Assembly: GCA_964020085.1 (NCBI GenBank)
Contig: OZ026606.1
Location: 17,200,806-17,264,805 of the forward strand
Length of the DNA: 64,000 bases
DNA from: Micromussa lordhowensis
Taxonomy: Eukaryota; Cnidaria; Anthozoa; Scleractinia; Lobophylliidae
Direction: 5' to 3'
Shown here: piece by piece, positions 51,380 to 61,618 of the stretch
How the letters are laid out: the number at the start of each line of letters is the position of its first letter
Position numbering within the stretch: position 1 is the first letter of the stretch
Notes under the pieces: generated by a model
Told to the model about the DNA's origin: nothing
The model's database searches: none
What the model saw: the letters and a program-made list of their open reading frames with translations, nothing else
Position numbers and translations under genes: made by a program

Positions 51380-51580
51380 TTAAACATTTGTGTCCTCAAT
51401 CCCATTCATATGGTGGCCTACTTCAGCTTCTTTCAGTGGGACAGGTTCCAATCGCTTGTATTTAATAAGACCAAAATACCGAGCAATGGCGACACCGGGG
51501 ATGAAAACGACCGACATCAGCACGAGGACGACGACTACAAACACCGCCCAGTCTGGATAAGGGACTTTCTCGTACGTGGC
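51380..51580 (-). CDS. SLC6 transporter exon H (TM12, stop)
   Basis: Acceptor TCTCCAG|GCCA, 66 codons and stop. TM12 is [20 protein letters not shown]; the cytosolic tail ends MNGIEDTNV. An overlapping plus-strand frame here is an antisense shadow. Confidence 0.9.
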   Translation of the reverse strand, partial: ATYEKVPYPDWAVFVVVVLVLMSVVFIPGVAIARYFGLIKYKRLEPVPLKEAEVGHHMNGIEDTNV

Positions 51581-54500
51581 CTGGAGACAAAACACAGAAA
51601 CAAGGAGATGACACCCAATCATGATTTACATTCTATTGAAATGGCGAAGAAAGTGTATGAAGTCGTCATAACATGATACAGTCTCTAATTTAACGAATTA
51701 AAGAATTAGATGCTTTATCCGAGCGGTTTTTGATTGAGTGTTATAAACCAAATCCAAACCAATAAGAAGACTTAGCCAATCTCAAATCGTGGTAAAATCA
51801 AAACCAAAACAAAAGTAATTGCATGATTACTTTCGACACTCGATTGAAAACCGCTCTATAACATGTGATCATTCACGAAGCACATAAAAGAGAAAGCTGT
51901 GACATTACGCTCCTTCTTTTTTAATTATCATTAAAATCCACTCACGATAAGGTAACAATAAATATTAATCTCAGTCAACTGGACGATTAAAGGGCTTCAC
52001 AATCTTCAAACTAGGCAATCAAACTCGTTGGTTTTCATACCTTCCCCTCGTTCCAGGCATAGTAAGAAGCTTTCCCCTGCGACATGAGGATGATACTGGC
52101 GATCAGGATTGCCAGCATCGCAACTGGTGTGATGAACATCCAGCAGATTTTCCAAAAGAGACTTGGTCGGCTGCCAGTCATGTACTCTATGTCATCAGAA
52201 AACCTGTGAACGAAAGAAATGTAAGCCGGTCATATAAAGATGGACTCACGAATAACGTGCCTGGAGATACATGTTTAGGATAAGCTTAGTTTTGCACAGA
52301 ACTTCAATTGTAATTGTATTATGACTCAAGCGTCTAAAACCCTTGAAAAGAGTTAATTCCGGAGAAACTCTTTTTCGCTACAGAGCGTTTTTGATTTGAG
52401 GGATCGTTCACGTTTGAACTAGGCCGGAAATAGTTGTTCCAGCGGTTCCAGCAAGTTGCGGTGAAATCTTGCTGAAATCATGCAATGAAACCTCGACGTG
52501 AATAAGTGTTAATAAGAGAAATGTATGGACAATAATCAGAAACATTCAAAGAGTGGTATAAAGTATTATTTTAATTACATTTTTCTAATTTTACAATGAT
52601 TAAGTAGATGTTGAAGTAAGTGGTAGTCAACCATAAACGTTTCTTTTAATTGTTTTCGTGCCAGAGTTGTATAGTGAAGCACGGTAACAAATAAAGTGTA
52701 AGGTCAGTCGAGTGGAGCGTTTTGTTCAGGAAATCTCAATAGTTTCACTTTCTAAGGTTTCTGAGACATGACCTTACTTTTTTTTGCTCTTTTTAAACAA
52801 CCTGCCACCAATGTCACACTAATCAAGTCTACCTCTTGATGCCGTAACAATAGCAAACACCAACCATAAACGTTTCTTTTGATTTTTTTTCATGCCAGAG
52901 TAGTATAGTGAAGCACGGTAACAAATAAAGTGTAAGGTCAGTCGAGTGGAGCGTTTTGTTCAAGAAATCTCAATAGTTTCACCGTCTAAGGTTTCTGAGA
53001 CATGACCTTACTTAATTTGTTTTTCTCTTTTTGAACAACTTGCCACCAATGTCACACTAATGAAGCCTACCTTTTGATGCCGTAACAATAGCAAACACCA
53101 ACACATTCGCATATTGCAATGAGAAGGAGAGGAAGGTTGCCTGCAAAGCTGTCAAACATCTGAAGGACATATTCACCGGAATATGTCACCATGGGAAGAC
53201 CGATACAAAGCCCGGTGATGCACAAAAGCCCTGAAAAAAGTGTTTGAAATTTCCCTACGGTTAGTTTACGAATTACTACGCATTGCAGAAGGTTTAAAGC
53301 TCCCGTAATTCTGCTGATTGTACTACCCTATAGGGCACCTTCCATACCGCATTTATGCCACTAGCTGGCTGTACCATACCGGGTCCATACAGTATCGTAG
53401 ATTTATTGGATCAATTCAGTAGAACTCAGTGTGTCAGGTTCTTGAATTGGTAAGTTAAAGTCTGCATACGAGCCCCGTGGCCCATCTGGCCGGAGCTTAT
53501 CCCGGTTTCTGTAGCATTTAGCGTCTAAGAGTATTTCTACTCCCCCCTGGATGGGATGCCAGTCCATCGCAGGGTTACTCCCCATCATTTAATTCGCCGG
53601 TACCCAGTTGTACACCAGGGTGGAGAGAGACACTGTGACAGTAAAGTGTCTTACCCAAGAACAGAACACAATGCCCCCGGCCAGGGCTCGAACCCGGACC
53701 GCTCGATCTGGAGTCGAGCGCACTAACCACGAGGCCGCCGCTTCTCCCTTAATTGAATTCCCTTGAATTGGACCAGTTCTCTAGATCTTGTCCAATCAAG
53801 CGAATCGAAATATGGCGTTCAGCTACAGCTCCGGCAGGTAGGAGCTCAGGGCTGGTAACACAACATCTAAGACGTTGCCGTTTTGTTTCATTATTGCCAA
53901 TATCGTAGTTGATTTTTGCCTTACAATCGAGATTTACGAAACGGATAAGTTGTCTTTATGCCAGCAATTCCATTCCAGATGAACGAGATTCACGCCCCTT
54001 GTTTCAATTTGTGCAAAAATATAAGTCCTCTGTCCTCATACAATGCTCACCAGATAAAATTTCCCTTCGGAGCTTTCCGAAACCTCTGACATCTTGCAAG
54101 GCTGTTGTCACACTCTCTAGAGCTCCAAACAAGCTGTCGAGCCCGAGGGTCAAAAGCATCAAGAAGAACATGATGGACCAGAACGTTGCTCCGGGCATTT
54201 GATTTATGGCGTCAGTAAATGCAATGAACACCAGTCCCGGACCACTTGCTGCCTGTTGAATAAACGTTCAGAATACATCCATGCCATCATAAAAAACAAC
54301 TTTCTGATACTTGCGTTTCCAAAAGGGCTTGACAGTACTCACAAAAAATGGACATATGGCTGTGTGAAAACGATGAATTAAAATTTCCTTGTGTGGAACG
54401 TATTAAACACAGCGATCTAAAACAACCGCTACTTCACTAGCAGCGTTTTAGGAAGCATGATGACTCGAAAAGGTACCTTGCCAACTAAATATTAACCTAG

Positions 54501-57500
54501 CAAAGCTTTCCAATGACTCTCTCGTACTGTACCCAACCCTGCCACTACTGGCACTATGCATGTAATTATAGAACTGATATGTGCTGCCTTACTTTTTGTT
54601 TTTTTCTTTTCTGTTTTCATATTTTTATTCCTTAGCAAACTTCTCAGACGCTTTGGTCATGGTGATCAACACAATCATTTGAAAAAAAAACCCTGACATA
54701 TTCTCTCCTGCATGCAATATGTCAGCCAAATTCTCACAATCATGGATGGAGCACAAAAACTAACAAGCACACTACAACTATCTAAATCTACACGTACATC
54801 TGTGAGGAAAGTCTCCAGGTCACATTTTTGAAGTCCACTCGTGACATTGGTTGTGGTATTGCCTTTTAGCCATTCGACATGTTGTGTGGACAGCCCTGTT
54901 GTGTTCAGCGTGTGAAGAGTTGTGTTGAGGCTTTCCAAGATTCTCGCATTACTTGCCTCACAGTCTTCCAACATGTACGTTGCTCTGTAAAAAACGTAAA
55001 CTCATCTTACAATACACTTAAATAACAAGTGGTTTATCATCCCTATTCCATTGACGTTGTTGCAAAGACGACTTGTAAACCTAGTAATCCGCTATGAAAT
55101 TTGATACATGGCCATTGTATTCTTGCATGCATTGGCCAATTTCTCGGAATGTTTGGCCCAAGTGACGGTCAGGAAAGGGGAAAAGGTATAAATCCCATTC
55201 CCAGCCCAAATTGTGACTAAATCCTATTTTCCATCCTACATTTTGTCGAAATCCCAGTTCCATTGCCATGTTTTGGTTTGTGATTCCCATTCCCAGTGAC
55301 CCAATTTCATTTACCCAGTGACCGAAAAAATAGACAAATCACAGTTCCCCTATTACCTCTTCAGGTCCCTGGCAAATAGACTTAGGGCCTGTTTACAAGG
55401 AGGGAAGCTTACCCTAGCAAGCGCGGGTTACTCTAGCACTCGCACATTTCCTCTTGTTTTCTTCGTCGTGTTTTCAAGGCAGCTAGGGTTACCCTGGCAG
55501 GCGGGTTAACTTTTTCCCTTGTAAACACTCCAGGTAGGGTTAACCTGCCTACCCGGGTTAACTTTCTAATTGTTTCCAGACCCTTTGAGTGTGTGACCCC
55601 GCATTAACTTGTTCCGGGTTGAAGAGTTACCCTACCTGTAAAATTTTGCTTGTAAACCCGGGCTATCTTTTGCCCTCCAGCTAGAGTTAACCAGCTTGCT
55701 AGGGTAACCCTCCCTCCTTGTAAACAGGCCCTTAAAATATATAATGTGCTCTCAGAAACGAAACTGTACCCCATCACAATCTGAATTTTATGGACCATTC
55801 GTTTAGATGCTGAAGCTCTGTTTCCTATTCAAAGGTAATCTTCTGCATTCAGTTGATTCGCCAGTCACGAGATGGAGCATAAGGTATCTTGAACTTTTTT
55901 TGGGCATTTTAGATCATGTCTATCGAATATATAACACCCTTCATTACTGCTGATGCGTTTTACGAAATACCCCTTGATTATCTGCACCGTGCACGGAAAC
56001 TGTCTGTAATAACGAGGACATGTTGGACGGAAGTGTCTCATTACAGGGGAAATATTGCACACACTTGACCACAGGCCATTCAAGGGCAGAAAACAATTCA
56101 CTATTTAAAACCGTTGTATATTTACGTTATCTCGTATTTGGTCGTATTTCTTTATTCTGTGATCTACGCTGAAGTAATAAACTCAAAGTTTGGATGTCTG
56201 CGGAAGGCCATCCATCCAACAGGGGCAAATTTGTCTGTGCTTCCAAGGACAAAGACTGCAGAACTTGGTTGCGAGACTAACAGTGGTTTTTTGTCTTTTT
56301 AGTATATTTCGCAATACACTAGTTTTTTTTTCATTAACAAAGTTTGGTCTCTCGAAGTGACGAACGTGTTTGCATACACCTAGTTATGGAAGCACCCTAA
56401 AGGTCGCTAAACCACGAAAGAAAAGTTCTGCGACTCAGTCGGGGCGAGTGCAATGTGGTTTTCAACGTTGTCATGGAGAGAAGGTACTTTCCGTTACTAA
56501 GATCAAAATTGCTTTGAATTTTTTCTCTCTTTGACGTAATATATCAAACGCGAAATACCATGTTTGACCACATTTCTAAAAAAGAGAAGAGAGTTGAAAA
56601 TGCCACGCGCATCGCCGGGCGGGTGTATTTTTAACCAACTACAAGCTGTTTGGAAATGTACTCAAATCGCACTGTCTTGAGTCTTTGATATATCTTCTCA
56701 ATCGAAACTAACACTAAGGAGAAAACGGAGAAATAAAATCGCAAAAATCTATGCTTATTAAGATCAGATATCCAAACACCTTCACGCGCATGATTAATGA
56801 GTTTGCGAAAATTAGGTTTTGAACAGACAAGAACTGTTCTTGACTAAACTGTAAGTTTCCTTATCTCCAGCACGTTTTTGATCATTTAATCACAGTCGTG
56901 GTTGAATTCTTCCCAAAGTGTTGGTAGAAGGAGTCATATGGTACAATGCAAACGTTTATTTAAGCCTAGAATAGATATCTTTTTCTCCTTAACTGGATGG
57001 ATATAGTTAGGTGCCTGATGAAATCTTACCTGAATCCTAAAATGGAGAAAACAACAATTCCAGCAAACAAGGAAGTCATGCAGTTAGCGGCTGAAATTGT
57101 AATGGCGTCACGCAGCGTGTTTTCGTGAATGGAATTGTAACTGGCATAGGCAACCATAGTGCCAAATGCCAGACCCAAAGAGAAGAAGATTTGTGTAGCT
57201 GCGTCCAGCCATACAAGTGGGTCCAGAAGTCGTTCCCACTGTTGATGAAAACAGACATCAGTGTTTCGAGAACTCCTGACTCCTGACTCCTGCTTTGATT
57301 GACACATGTCATCTGGGCTCGAGGCGCAGAGATCAGTATCAAGCAGGTTTTAGAATTCACGTGATATCCTTTTAACTACGAGTTTAACGTTAGTATTTCA
57401 TCATCAAGAACAACACTGTATTATGTTGTAGGTTATCATTTAATCAGAGTAATGTGTAACGAGCATTAGGTTTAGCTCATCAGGTTTAGTTAACAATGGT

Positions 57501-60500
57501 TAAACGTTAAATTTGCGGCGATCATGCATTAGGTTACAGTGTTTCGAGAACAGCTGTCTGAGTGAATGGAAACTCCTACTGAGCACAAGACACAGCAGTG
57601 AGCCCAAACGTATTTTATATTCTAAGTGCTCGGCCTTGATTGGTGGTAGAACTTAACTGTCGCACTATGTGTTTTGAGAACTACCAGGTGTTTGACTGAT
57701 CTGTCGCTAGGCACGTGACACAGCGTCCGGTATTTAAATACATTTTATCCATCAGTATTTTATGGTAACAAACCAGTGTTTTGAGAACTACTGGGTATAT
57801 GTGATTGAGAGCTGTCACTGGGCACTTGGCACAGCAATCAGTATTCAATCATTTCATCTAAGTTTCTGATTACAGCAAACCAGTGTTTTGAGAACTACTG
57901 GGCATTTGATTGACAGCTGTCACTGGGCACGTGGCGCAGTACTCAGCATTCCATTATATCAAATTACTTTCTGATTGAAGGAGACCAGTGTTTTGAGAAC
58001 TACTGGGCATTTGATTGACAGCTGTCACTGGGCACAAGGCGCAGTAATCAGCATTCCATTATATCAAATTAATTTCTGATTAAAGGAGACCAGTGTTTTG
58101 AGAACTACTGGGCATTTGATTGATAGCTGTCACTGGGCACAAGGCGCAGCGATCAACATTTATAATATTTCATCACAGTGTAAGTGAAGAGTTGATTTAT
58201 ATAGAGAACCAGTGTTTTGAGAACTACTGTGTCTTCAAGCGATTGCGTTTGCTGGACACAAGGTTCAGCAAACAACACGAACGATGTTTTTATATTAGAT
58301 ATCACGTGCATTCGTTTTGTTTAAAATCAGCGTTTTGAGAACTACTGTGTTGGAAAATTCTGGCAACTGTCACTGGGCACGAAGCGCAGCAAACAGCAAA
58401 TAACATTTTGCTTTATTTTTAATGATGTGTTATTATATAATTTTAGTTATTAGTACTTCGTGAACAAAGTGCTTGTTGTCGTTGCATCAGCCGCAATGAT
58501 TTTCTTGTTTAAAATGAAAACCAACGTTTCGAGAACGCTGCACTTTTATCAGAAACTGGCACTGAGCTCTGTTGGCACAGCAATCAGTTAGTGTTTCTTG
58601 GAAAGTTTTTTTTTTACATTTTTGTTTATTATAGACTACAGATTTATTTATTTAGGTGCGTGTCTTTACCGTATTTGAGACATTTCTCTAAGTCATGCCC
58701 ACCTCGATTTGAAATCTCGGAGGCTATCTTCACTTTGTCTCCGACATCATTTCCATCTTGTAACTCTACATTTGAAGCATGAAAGTGAATTAGTGTCTTT
58801 TGTCATTTTAGTGCTTTAATGCATTGGAATTGCATATGTTTAGCTTGTTGAGCAGTTTGCAAGCCGCGTTTTGGTTTTCTTGCAGCTCTCCCAGTAATGG
58901 AAGGTATCCAGGTACTTATCCTCTGTTTGACTTGTGTTCCAACATTTCCTGGCCGCGTCCGTATCTTGGATTGCTCGTAGAGTTATCTCGAATGATTGTT
59001 GCTGTAAACCCTAATTTCGTCAGCCGTAAAATCGATTACTAGGCCTTAAGACATTGGAGTTGCAGATTCGGATGGTGACTTTGGAGTGAAAGATGAAATT
59101 CTTAGTCTCCGCATTGGAATTGCGAGAACCTAAAGGCTGCATGGACATGGGGTCTGCTATTCTTGACAACATCTTTGTTACGTTATTGTTTTACCCTTTT
59201 TCAAGTTTGAAAACTGCATTGGAATTGCAGAAAGCTGAATTTTACGGCGCATTTAGAGCATGATATGGTTTCAATGCCAGAGGGCTTTACCATTTACCAA
59301 GTCTTTTAGTCTTAGAAGGCCCTGGTGGATGAGAAGTTCCTTAAAGTAGTGCTGCATTTGAATTGCAGAGTCGGGAATGTACGTAACGTTAGTCTGCTCG
59401 TGCCAAAGTTACACTTTTCTGCATTAGAATTGCAGAATTAGAATTGCAGACGCCACATGAGTCATACTTACGCTGTCCATAATTCGCCACTTCAGAAACG
59501 AGAAAAGTCTGGGGCGAGTCTCACCTCGCAGTCCCTTGTGGGACAGTTACTAGGATGAGAAGCCATTCTGTCCCCAGTAACGATTCCACAAGACCCTACG
59601 AGATGAGATTTTTTTCTCGTTTTATAAAGTGGTATTCCTGGAGTTTCATCATGGAGATAATTAAACTGCATTGGAATTGCAGAAGCCTTTGCTGCAGTTA
59701 GACGTTAGTAGTCATCTTATAACAAGGATTAACCGTTAGATCATCAGTCTGTTGACCATTCATTCTGTATTGACCATCTTACTCTGTCTGTCTATTCCTG
59801 CAAACTATCACAACAAACCCTTTCACGGGAGCCATTCGAGTATGGTGACAAGTGTACCGAAAATTTGTAATCAGCGAGCCTAATGCAAGGTAAGACTTGA
59901 TCTGACTTCGCAGCACGGAAATGTTACAGATCAGTCGTTTGATGGTTATTTATCAAACGAACGTTATACCAAGAGACCGATCGTGCTAAAACATTGAATA
60001 TTATCGCAAGATTTTCAACGAACTCTGGATTGTCTGTATTCGTTTGAGCCATGCTTCAAGCTTTTCGACCAAAATCATGATCTGAAAGCTTTAATACCAT
60101 GAAAGGGTTTATTGTGAGCCTTACAGGAGCCAAGTATTTAAATAACTATCTTTCTTACAGCTGCGTCTTTCTAAACTAATTCTTGAAGCAATTAATTGTG
60201 ATGTGTGTCACACGATGTTGAAAAAAGGTGACTTGTATGGTTTCGGGCTGTTTGTAATAGAGCTTAGTTTAGCTGAAACTCTACTTGTTCATAGGAGCTG
60301 AGTTTTTAAACAGCTCATAATACCTGCCCCACCCCACCCATATCGCATCGGGTTGTGTCAGCCTCGGGTGCCCAGATTATTATCGTTCGTAAATATCTTC
60401 CTTTATTATCTAATATTTTACCAAAAAACTCCCTCCACTCCCTGAAAAAAAATTTCTGGCCCAGTTCTCTAACGAAAGAAAAGCAGTCAGTCCTTCTTCT

Positions 60501-61618
60501 AGCTCCATGATTTAAAATTAATCAATCTTGTCAAGGAATGCAAGGCCTCAATTTCTTAACACAGACCAACACGACTCTCTAGGGAGGAAATTGGACCTCA
60601 AAATCTATCGTCTCTACCTGCCTCAACAAATTAAACTCATACATTCCAATCTGGGAACTACATGCAGGTGTATAAGGACGTCATACCTTTGGAGTAAACA
60701 GGTAAATAATTCCTGATTCAAAGCCCTTCAAAAGAAGACCCCGGATGAAGAATGCGAGGAGAACCACGTAAGGAAATGTCGCGGTAAAGTAGACCACCTG
60801 TGAAGAAATGATAGAGCATGCTACTAAATATCACACTAAAGGGATTATTCTCTCTACAAGATCTTTTGCACACAAAACGTTGTTGTCGTTCAGGTTTATG
60901 CACGGTGCATGCAATTAAGATTGGCCAAAATTTTTGTTGATTGCAATTGCTTTACCATAGCTGTTTAGTAATTAAAACAGAAAGAAAAGTTGCGCACATT
61001 ATTTCCGGTAAAGTCACTATAAATTGGAAGAGTTACGCTTTGTGTCTCTGTCTATTGGCTGCACGCATTATATCCTCCTCGAATCTCTCTAAATGGATAA
61101 AGGTAGCCAAAACTAAAATGTTTACAAACGTACCTTGCCAGATGACTGAATGCTTTTGATGATACAGAGGTACGCCAGCAGCCAGGCGACAACCAAAGCC
61201 ACAGCTAACTTCCAGTTTATGATAGCACTCTCCTCTATCCTGTTAGCGTGCATCAAGGTCTCGCGATGGTAATAGTAGGCAGTCGGGCTACTTCCGGAGC
61301 ATTCTTTGGGAATTGACAGCTCAGTGGTGTTCAGCTCACTGTTGTAACTCGACACCTTTGGACACTCTGCCCAAGGAAGAGGGGACTGGAACGAGTTGAA
61401 GAAGTAGAACAGCACCCAGGAAATGACCACGTTGTAGTAGCTGCCAACTAGAATGCAAACCACTGTGGTTGCAATCCCTACCCCTCCCAGGTAAGGACAT
61501 ACTGTGCTCCAGACGTTGATAGATCCCTGGCGGAGCCGCTGGCCAATGCTGAGTTCTAGGTAGAAGATGGGGATTCCTTCGAAGATGAGCATCACAAAGT
61601 ATGGAATCAGAAAAGCTC
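51380..61618 (-). CDS. SLC6-family sodium-coupled amino-acid transporter, 5' incomplete
   Basis: Eight minus-strand exons (61618-61134, 60797-60687, 57238-57030, 54984-54798, 54252-54051, 53230-53071, 52203-52041, 51580-51380) join in phase to 1718 nt, ~572 residues and stop. Twelve-helix LeuT-fold transporters of the SLC6 family take up solute with sodium and chloride at the plasma membrane. TM2-3 ([19 protein letters not shown]), TM6 ([17 protein letters not shown]), TM8 ([14 protein letters not shown]) and TM12 are clear. The extended loop in exon D with three to four N-x-T sites ([18 protein letters not shown]) and '[13 protein letters not shown]' resemble SLC6A18-20 (B0AT/SIT). Substrate, probably neutral amino or imino acids, is inferred. 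TM1 with the sodium-site 'GNIWRFPY' box is missing; it must lie beyond base 64000. Confidence 0.9.
52041..52203 (-). CDS. SLC6 transporter exon G (TM11)
   Basis: Acceptor GTTCACAG|GTTT, donor [49 protein letters not shown]. Confidence 0.92.
52628..53102 (-). repeat. Two-copy tandem duplication overlapping SLC6 exon F
   Basis: Copy 1 begins CAACCATAAACG at 52628, copy 2 at 52861; period about 233 bp. Copy 2 extends into the last ~30 bp of exon F. Copy 1 carries a decayed version (TACCTCTTGATGCCGTAACA) of the exon end and its donor. Confidence 0.85.
53071..53230 (-). CDS. SLC6 transporter exon F (TM9, TM10)
   Basis: Acceptor TTTTCAG|GGCT, donor [30 protein letters not shown] and [20 protein letters not shown]. 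Its 3' end is copied in the tandem duplication 52628-53102. Confidence 0.92.
53446..53750 (-). repeat. Full-length tRNA-derived SINE
   Basis: Minus-strand copy: GCGGCCTCGTGGTTAGTGCG, GGTCCGGGTTCGAGCCCTGG (box B), CTTGGGTAAGACACTTTACT, then GTGTACAACTGGGTACC, GATGGACTGGCATCCCATCC and the CGTATGCAGACTTTAAC end. In the intron between SLC6 exons E and F. Confidence 0.85.
54051..54252 (-). CDS. SLC6 transporter exon E (TM8)
   Basis: Acceptor TCAACAG|GCAG, donor TCTG|GTGAGC, 67 codons plus 1 nt. [20 protein letters not shown] and [19 protein letters not shown], typical helix 7-8 region with substrate/sodium-binding residues. Confidence 0.92.
54798..54984 (-). CDS. SLC6 transporter exon D (extracellular loop 4)
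   Basis: Acceptor TTTACAG|AGCA, donor AGAT|GTACGT; completes Arg, then [12 protein letters not shown], several N-x-T sequons and [12 protein letters not shown]. Poorly conserved loop; exon phase supports it. Confidence 0.87.
55385..55731. mobile_element. PIF/Harbinger-type MITE with TTA duplication
   Basis: Ends GGGCCTGTTTACAAGGAGGG and CCCTCCTTGTAAACAGGCCC are inverted; TTA flanks both sides (55382-55384, 55732-55734). Interior carries many CTAGGGTAACC / GGGTTAAC words. In the intron between SLC6 exons C and D. Confidence 0.85.
55732..57029. other. SLC6 intron, no feature seen
   Basis: AT-rich intron sequence between exons C and D; no exon-like peptide or clear repeat was found. Confidence 0.4.
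57030..57238 (-). CDS. SLC6 transporter exon C (TM6, TM7)
   Basis: Acceptor CATCAACAG|TGGG, donor TTCAG|GTAAGA; 69 codons plus 2 nt. [20 protein letters not shown] and [19 protein letters not shown] ~105-bp tandem array starts only about 20 bp upstream of the acceptor. Confidence 0.93.
57262..58600 (-). repeat. ~105-bp tandem satellite in SLC6 intron
   Basis: The core TGTTTTGAGAACTACTGGGC followed by TGATTGACAGCTGTCACTGG and GCACAAGGCGCAGCAATCAG recurs about ten times. Starts of the core are at 57262, 57540, 57670, 57777, 57884, 57989, 58094, 58213, 58331 and 58525. The central four intervals are 105-107 bp; the outer ones are longer and diverged. Confidence 0.85.
58821..59682 (-). repeat. 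Dispersed 15-bp motif GCATTGGAATTGCAG
   Basis: Eight copies with zero to three mismatches at 58821, 59051, 59111, 59216, 59354, 59421, 59437 (partial) and 59668, always on the same strand and with different flanks. Confidence 0.75.
59497..59621. mobile_element. Foldback MITE within the motif region
   Basis: AACGAGAAAAGTCTGGGGCGAGTCTCACCTCG opposes CTACGAGATGAGATTTTTTTCTCGTT; CCCTTGTGG pairs with CCACAAGACCC. About 125 bp. Confidence 0.65.
60687..60797 (-). CDS. SLC6 transporter exon B (TM5)
   Basis: Acceptor TTCACAG|GTGG, donor AAAG|GTATGA; 37 codons, phase 0: [20 protein letters not shown] is TM5, then YLFTPK. Confidence 0.92.
61134..61618 (-). CDS. SLC6 transporter exon A (TM2 to TM4)
   Basis: Acceptor CTTGTAG|GAGC completes Gly and reads [20 protein letters not shown]; donor CAAG|GTACGT. 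EL2 with Cys residues and one NTT glycosylation site (SELNTTELS) follows TM3; TM4 is [18 protein letters not shown]. Confidence 0.92.

Noticed and set aside
51230..51676. 148-codon open frame on the plus strand
   Set aside because: Antisense shadow of the last SLC6 exon, which has clear TM12 and splice signals.
57262..58600. CRISPR-like repeat array
   Set aside because: Units are ~105-bp tandem copies with homologous, not unique, spacers, in a eukaryotic intron.
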